A stretch of DNA of 64,000 nt from Parvularcula sp038749595. Lineage in GTDB: Bacteria > Pseudomonadota > Alphaproteobacteria > Caulobacterales > Parvularculaceae. Positions 60,511 through 64,000 of this stretch are shown one piece after another (within the stretch, counting starts at the first letter, position 1; each line of letters begins with the position of its first letter). The stretch lies in NCBI GenBank assembly GCA_038749595.1, contig JBCDHW010000002.1:337509-401508 (forward strand), written 5' to 3'. The notes under the pieces were generated by a model. The model ran no database searches, was not told the DNA's origin, and saw only the letters and a list, made by a program, of their open reading frames with translations. A program made the position numbers and the translations under genes.

Positions 60511-61098
60511 TTATTGATCCCGGCTGAAGTCCACAGTCGGCGCGGACTGCGCTTCGGGTGCAGCGGTAAAGGTCGCAGCTTTCTCATACCCGCCATTGAA
60601 AATCGCAGCGACCCAACGATCGGGCAAAACCATGAACTCACGGTTATAGACCCGGACAAACTCGATATAGTCGCGCCGGGCGATCGCGATACGGTTCTCG
60701 GTGCCTTCAAGCTGGGCCTGCAAGGCGAGGAAGTTCTCGTTCGACTTGAGGTCAGGGTACCGCTCAACGGTAACGAGCAACCGCGAAAGCGCGCCGGAGA
60801 GCTTTTGCTGGGCGGCGTCGAACTGCGCGAGCTTCGCCGGGTCGGAGAGATCATCGGCGGTGAGCTGGATCTGGCTTGCCGACGCTCGGGCCTCGGTCAC
60901 CTCGCGCAGGACATCGCGCTCTTGGGCTGCGAAGCCTTCGACGGTGTTGACCAAGTTGGGGATGAGATCAGCCCGCCGCTGATACTGGTTCTGCACCTCG
61001 GACCAAGCGGCATCGAGGTTGTTCTTTTTGTCCGGGACATCGTTGATGCCGCAGCCCGCCAAGGTCACGGCGGCGATGAGTGAGAGAAGTAGACGCAT
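60511..61098 (-). CDS. LemA family protein
   Basis: 195 aa. The N-terminal lipobox (MRLLLSLIAAVTLAGC) marks it as a lipoprotein. The helical domain has the family motifs NNLDAAWSEVQNQYQRRADLIPNLVNTV and YPDLKSNENFLALQAQLEGTENRIAIARRDY. First gene of lemA-tpm-tpm. Function unknown in bacteria, though envelope-stress links exist. Confidence 0.94.
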   Translation of the reverse strand: MRLLLSLIAAVTLAGCGINDVPDKKNNLDAAWSEVQNQYQRRADLIPNLVNTVEGFAAQERDVLREVTEARASASQIQLTADDLSDPAKLAQFDAAQQKLSGALSRLLVTVERYPDLKSNENFLALQAQLEGTENRIAIARRDYIEFVRVYNREFMVLPDRWVAAIFNGGYEKAATFTAAPEAQSAPTVDFSRDQ

Positions 61099-61320
61099 GG
61101 GGACCCCTGTGTTGCTGTTCGGATGTGGGGTCTACCACAGGACCATCCCACCCTCGACAGCGCGCGGCCGACGGGCCGGACGGCAAAACTCGCCAGGATG
61201 TGATGACGCTGCGCTGGGAAGATTCCAACAAACACGCCAAAGCTAGCAGTTTATGCGGTTTGCCCCGTTGATTTTCCTCATGATGCACCGCAACATTTCG
61301 CATCTGCGAAGGAGAGATTG

Positions 61321-62718
61321 GTGACCACCAACACGAAAAATTTGCCAAAAGCGCTGGCCGTCACGGGGTCAATCATCGCGGCGTTCGCCGTCTCCGGAAG
61401 CGCTTCGGCGCAAGAAGGCGTCAACGTTTCCCCTGAAACGGCCTTCGTCTTCAACACGTTCCTGTTCCTCGTCTCGGGAATGGTCGTGATGTTCATGGCC
61501 GCAGGCTTTTGCATGCTGGAAGTCGGTCTCGTCCGCTCCAAGAACGCAGGCACCATCTGCGTCAAGAACATCGCGCTCTACTCAATCGCGGGGCTGATGT
61601 TTTGGATCGTCGGCTTCAACTTCGCCTATCCCGAGACCTGGAACGGGGTCCTCGGCTTCGACGGGCTGTTCTGGAACCATGTCGCCGACGATCCCCTCGG
61701 CGACGGCTACGCACCCTCGGCCAATTGGTATTTCCAGATGGTCTTCGTAGCGACGTGCGCCTCGATCGTGTCCGGAACGCTGGCCGAGCGGATCAAGCTG
61801 TGGCCGTTCCTCGCCTTTGTCGCGGTTCTGACCGGTTTCCTCTACCCGATCCAAGCGTCGTGGGAGTGGGGTGAAGGCTGGCTCGATGGTCTTGGCTTCG
61901 CCGATTTCGCAGGGTCCACGCTCGTCCACGCCACAGGCGGCTGGGCCGCGTTGGCTGGTGCCATCCTCCTTGGCGCACGGCGCGGGAAATATGGCCCCAA
62001 CGGAGAAATCGCCGCGATGCCGGGTTCCAACCTTCCGCTTGCGACGCTGGGCACCTTCATCCTCTGGCTCGGATGGTTCGGATTTAACGGAGGCAGCGTT
62101 CTCGCGCTCGGCAGCCTCGACGCAGCGACCCAAGTGGCGGACGTCTTCGTCAACACCAATGTTGCGGCGGCGGCTGGCGTCTTGGGGGCGATGGTCACCA
62201 GTCAGGTGATGTTCAAACGGGTCATCCTGCCCTTCGCCCTGAACGGCGCCATCGGCGGGTTGGTGATGGTCACCGCAGAGCCGCTCCTCCCGACGATGTA
62301 CGTGGCCGCGCTCGTCGGCGCTCTGGGCGGCGTGGTGGTTGTCGTCGGCGTCCAGCTCCTCGATCGGCTCCAGATCGACGACGTCGTTGGGGCCATCCCC
62401 GCCCACCTCTTTTGTGGTATTCTGGGGACGCTGGCCGTTCCTTTATCGAACGCAGACGCCACTTTTGGCGTTCAACTGTTGGGTGTGGTGGCCAGCGGCG
62501 CATTCGTTTTCGCGCTCAGCTTTGCGACGTGGTCGGCGCTCAAAGCGACCATGGGCATTCGGTCCGACGAACAATCGGAAGTGGAAGGACTCGACAAGGC
62601 CGAGCTTGGGGTCTCCGCCTATCCCGAGTTCAGCATGAGCGGTGACGCGCCCACTTTCCGGAACGTTCCGCTTCAGGCCTCGGGTGCTTCGTCATCCATG
62701 CCGCTGGCGTCGGAATAA
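61321..62718 (+). CDS. amt: Ammonium transporter, Amt family
   Basis: 465 aa with an N-terminal signal-like segment (ALAVTGSIIAAFAVSGSASA) and eleven helices. Motifs: GFCMLEVGLVRSKNAG, GFNFAYPETWNG, the pore His in STLVHATGGWAAL and the second His in AIPAHLFCGILGT. Imports ammonium for nitrogen assimilation. GTG at 61321 behind GGAG is preferred over a TTG at 61318. No glnK/PII gene is next to it. Its 3' end overlaps the opposing small membrane gene by 46 bases. Confidence 0.94.
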   Translation: MTTNTKNLPKALAVTGSIIAAFAVSGSASAQEGVNVSPETAFVFNTFLFLVSGMVVMFMAAGFCMLEVGLVRSKNAGTICVKNIALYSIAGLMFWIVGFNFAYPETWNGVLGFDGLFWNHVADDPLGDGYAPSANWYFQMVFVATCASIVSGTLAERIKLWPFLAFVAVLTGFLYPIQASWEWGEGWLDGLGFADFAGSTLVHATGGWAALAGAILLGARRGKYGPNGEIAAMPGSNLPLATLGTFILWLGWFGFNGGSVLALGSLDAATQVADVFVNTNVAAAAGVLGAMVTSQVMFKRVILPFALNGAIGGLVMVTAEPLLPTMYVAALVGALGGVVVVVGVQLLDRLQIDDVVGAIPAHLFCGILGTLAVPLSNADATFGVQLLGVVASGAFVFALSFATWSALKATMGIRSDEQSEVEGLDKAELGVSAYPEFSMSGDAPTFRNVPLQASGASSSMPLASE

Positions 62719-62960
62719 AACGACGCCGCCATAAGCCCCGCCGCTAAAACGATCGTGGCGATCACCCCGGCGGCAAGCTTAAGGAGAACAGAAAGCCTCA
62801 GCTCAAGAAATCCCGCGGGAACGAGGGCGACGAAAAGAAGGACAAGCGCCACGGGCACGCCCACGGCCCAAGCGAGCATCCTCTTGGCCTTCGCTTTGGC
62901 CGCCGCGGCTTTCTCGTCGCGCGAAGATCCGGGCTCTGGCATCTCAGCTTGGTCTTCCAT
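62673..62960 (-). CDS. Small two-helix membrane protein
   Basis: 95 aa. A charged, Ala/Lys-rich N-terminus (SSRDEKAAAAKAKAKRM) is followed by two hydrophobic helices (VGVPVALVLLFVALVPAGF and LAAGVIATIVLAAGLMAA) and an acidic end. ATG at 62960 (MEDQAEMPEP). Tail-to-tail overlap with amt. I do not recognise the family. Confidence 0.65.
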   Translation of the reverse strand: MEDQAEMPEPGSSRDEKAAAAKAKAKRMLAWAVGVPVALVLLFVALVPAGFLELRLSVLLKLAAGVIATIVLAAGLMAASFYSDASGMDDEAPEA

Positions 62961-63051
62961 GGGGGTCGGGTAACGAACTTTCTGGCTGGGGGGAAGCGGC
63001 AACGCCTGCCCTCTTGCTCCCGGGGCGATCGCCCGGCAAACCCCGCCGGCT

Positions 63052-63753
63052 ATGGGTCCGTTCCTCCTCCCCGAAGAGTTTGCCACCGCCGAAGGCCGCA
63101 AGGCGGCATGGCGATCGCTTTGGCTGCATGACCACGGGTTCATCCGCAAGCTGCATAGCAACAGCCACCAGCTTGAGGGGGATCTTCATCGCACGGCGCA
63201 ACCCTCGCCCGCGGACATCCGCCGGTGGAGCGCACGCGGCATCAAAACCGTCATCAACTTACGGGGTCTACGGAACAATATTCGGCAACCGGGATACTGG
63301 CACCTCGAGCGCGAGGCATGCGCAGAGGCTGGCGTGGCGATGATCGACCTCCGCGCCTACTCGCGGGAAGCCCCGAAACCAGACTTCGTTCTGGCGCTCG
63401 ACCAGCTCTACCGCGAGATCGCCTACCCGGCCTTGATCCACTGCAAGTCGGGAGCGGACCGGGCGGGGCTCGGCGCCTTCCTCTACATGTTTTTGAAAGT
63501 CGAGGCACCGCTGGACGTCGCCCGCGAACAGCTCTCCCTCCGCTATGGACACATCCGCTCTGGCAAAACCGGCGTGCTCGACCACTTCATTGATACGTAC
63601 ACGGCATTCGTAAAGCAGGAAGGAACCGTGCCGGGGCGCGATCATTTTCTCGACTGGGTCGAAAATCACTACGACCCCGAAGCCGTCAAAGCGAGCTTCC
63701 AGCCGAAAGCACTCGGATCGTTCCTGACAGAACGGGTATTGCGGCGGGAATAA
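63052..63753 (+). CDS. Tyrosine/dual-specificity phosphatase-like protein
   Basis: 233 aa. The P-loop motif HCKSGADRAG (Cys131, Arg137) marks a cysteine phosphatase of the PTP/DSP superfamily. N-terminal GIKTVINLRGLR is also typical of bacterial DSP-like proteins, some of which act on lipids or sugars. No signal peptide, so cytoplasmic. Start at 63052 with a weak ribosome site. Confidence 0.88.
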   Translation: MGPFLLPEEFATAEGRKAAWRSLWLHDHGFIRKLHSNSHQLEGDLHRTAQPSPADIRRWSARGIKTVINLRGLRNNIRQPGYWHLEREACAEAGVAMIDLRAYSREAPKPDFVLALDQLYREIAYPALIHCKSGADRAGLGAFLYMFLKVEAPLDVAREQLSLRYGHIRSGKTGVLDHFIDTYTAFVKQEGTVPGRDHFLDWVENHYDPEAVKASFQPKALGSFLTERVLRRE

Positions 63754-63764
63754 TGGGAAAACAC

Positions 63765-63800
63765 TGCTGCGCCGACATCCCCCCCAGAGCCGGCGCAGCA
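63765..63800 (-). terminator. Hairpin near the right edge, possible minus-strand terminator
   Basis: TGCTGCGCCG (63765-63774) pairs perfectly with CGGCGCAGCA (63791-63800). On the minus strand a short T-rich run (GTGTTTT) follows, on the plus strand none. If it terminates, it belongs to an unseen minus-strand gene to the right, or to the phosphatase gene without a T-run. Confidence 0.45.
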
Positions 63801-64000
63801 TCTCGTGAAAGCCCTACTGCAACCGGCATCGGCGACAGCGTTCTTCGGCTACCCACGTGAACGTGTTCCCGGTGGCGCAAAAAGCACCGATCGCGCGTCT
63901 CCCCTCTCACAAAGGACGCTGCGAGTCATTTTCACTTGTTACGAAAACGCCATTGCGGAAAGGCGCTTCGGCGCGCATCTCAGGTTGCATTTGGTTGCAC

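Noticed and set aside
63814..63906. Minus-strand open stretch reading FCATGNTFTWVAEERC near the right edge, followed by a hairpin
   Set aside because: It looks protein-like but has no start codon; a stop at 63907-63909 closes it upstream, so without a frameshift it cannot be a gene.
1..64000. CRISPR arrays, tRNA and rRNA genes, IS elements, prophage genes
   Set aside because: No spaced direct repeats, no TPsiC/anticodon-like blocks in the gaps, and no transposase, integrase or phage structural proteins among the frames.

Overview
The window is about 64 kb of GC-rich, densely coding chromosome from an alphaproteobacterium. Evidence for this is 5-aminolevulinate synthase (the Shemin route to heme), the lysC-ptsP pair, a hemB next to an LdtR-like MarR regulator, COQ9 next to rpsU, rluD near rpoH, and an RpoH with an intact RpoH box. 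Five proteins end in a VPxPA-type C-terminal sorting signal, which points to a marine or aquatic lineage with an exosortase (for example Parvularculales, Hyphomonadales or Rhodobacterales relatives). The exact taxon cannot be fixed from the sequence alone. There are no rRNA or tRNA genes, IS elements, prophage or CRISPR arrays.

Layout. 1-8.3 kb: lysC (5' end outside the window), ptsP, comEC (reverse), gltX and gltA. 8.3-12.5 kb: an Asp/Glu racemase-family gene, a VPxPA protein, and a tightly overlapping train of acyltransferase, DUF2007/zinc-ribbon, HIT and SDR genes. 12.5-15.5 kb: heme genes hemA and hemB around an LdtR-like regulator; hemA carries an in-frame TAG. 15.5-23.5 kb: a lipoprotein, a flavin reductase, a DASS/RCK transporter, bpt, a cyclase-like protein, clpX and clpP. 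23.8-25.5 kb: two VPxPA proteins, one behind a good sigma-54 promoter. 25.5-30 kb: panB-terB-apt, a serine hydrolase, COQ9 and rpsU. 30-37 kb: a VPxPA protein, an amidohydrolase, a pirin, an outer-membrane DUF481 protein, an SDR, a MAPEG protein and rpsA. 37.3-42.6 kb: a serine hydrolase and a TonB receptor sit between rpsA and cmk, which are adjacent in many proteobacteria. 42.7-51.4 kb: a VPxPA protein, the operon terB-rimB/rimK-pyrD-ytcJ, M48 protease with YjgN, and rarD. 51.5-56.9 kb: a small membrane protein, rluD, a VapBC-type toxin-antitoxin pair, three tandem DUF6090-like paralogues, and rpoH. 57-64 kb: a pentapeptide-like protein between inverted REP elements, a possible structured RNA, lemA with two TPM genes, amt, a small membrane protein and a protein phosphatase.

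The most interesting accessory locus is the apparent five-gene operon at 52.9-55.9 kb. It begins at two tandem palindromes overlapping the antitoxin start codon, runs through vapB and vapC, and continues with no real gap into three membrane-anchored paralogues. These share an almost identical N-terminal anchor but have diverged periplasmic parts. The operon lies between rluD and rpoH, which are neighbours in many relatives.

Other strong signals are the amber codon in hemA, an apparent ATC start codon in rpsU, a sigma-54 promoter in front of a VPxPA protein with a possible Cys-Gln thioester pair, an FNR-like palindrome upstream of hemA, and an 18-bp perfect palindrome upstream of the TonB receptor.
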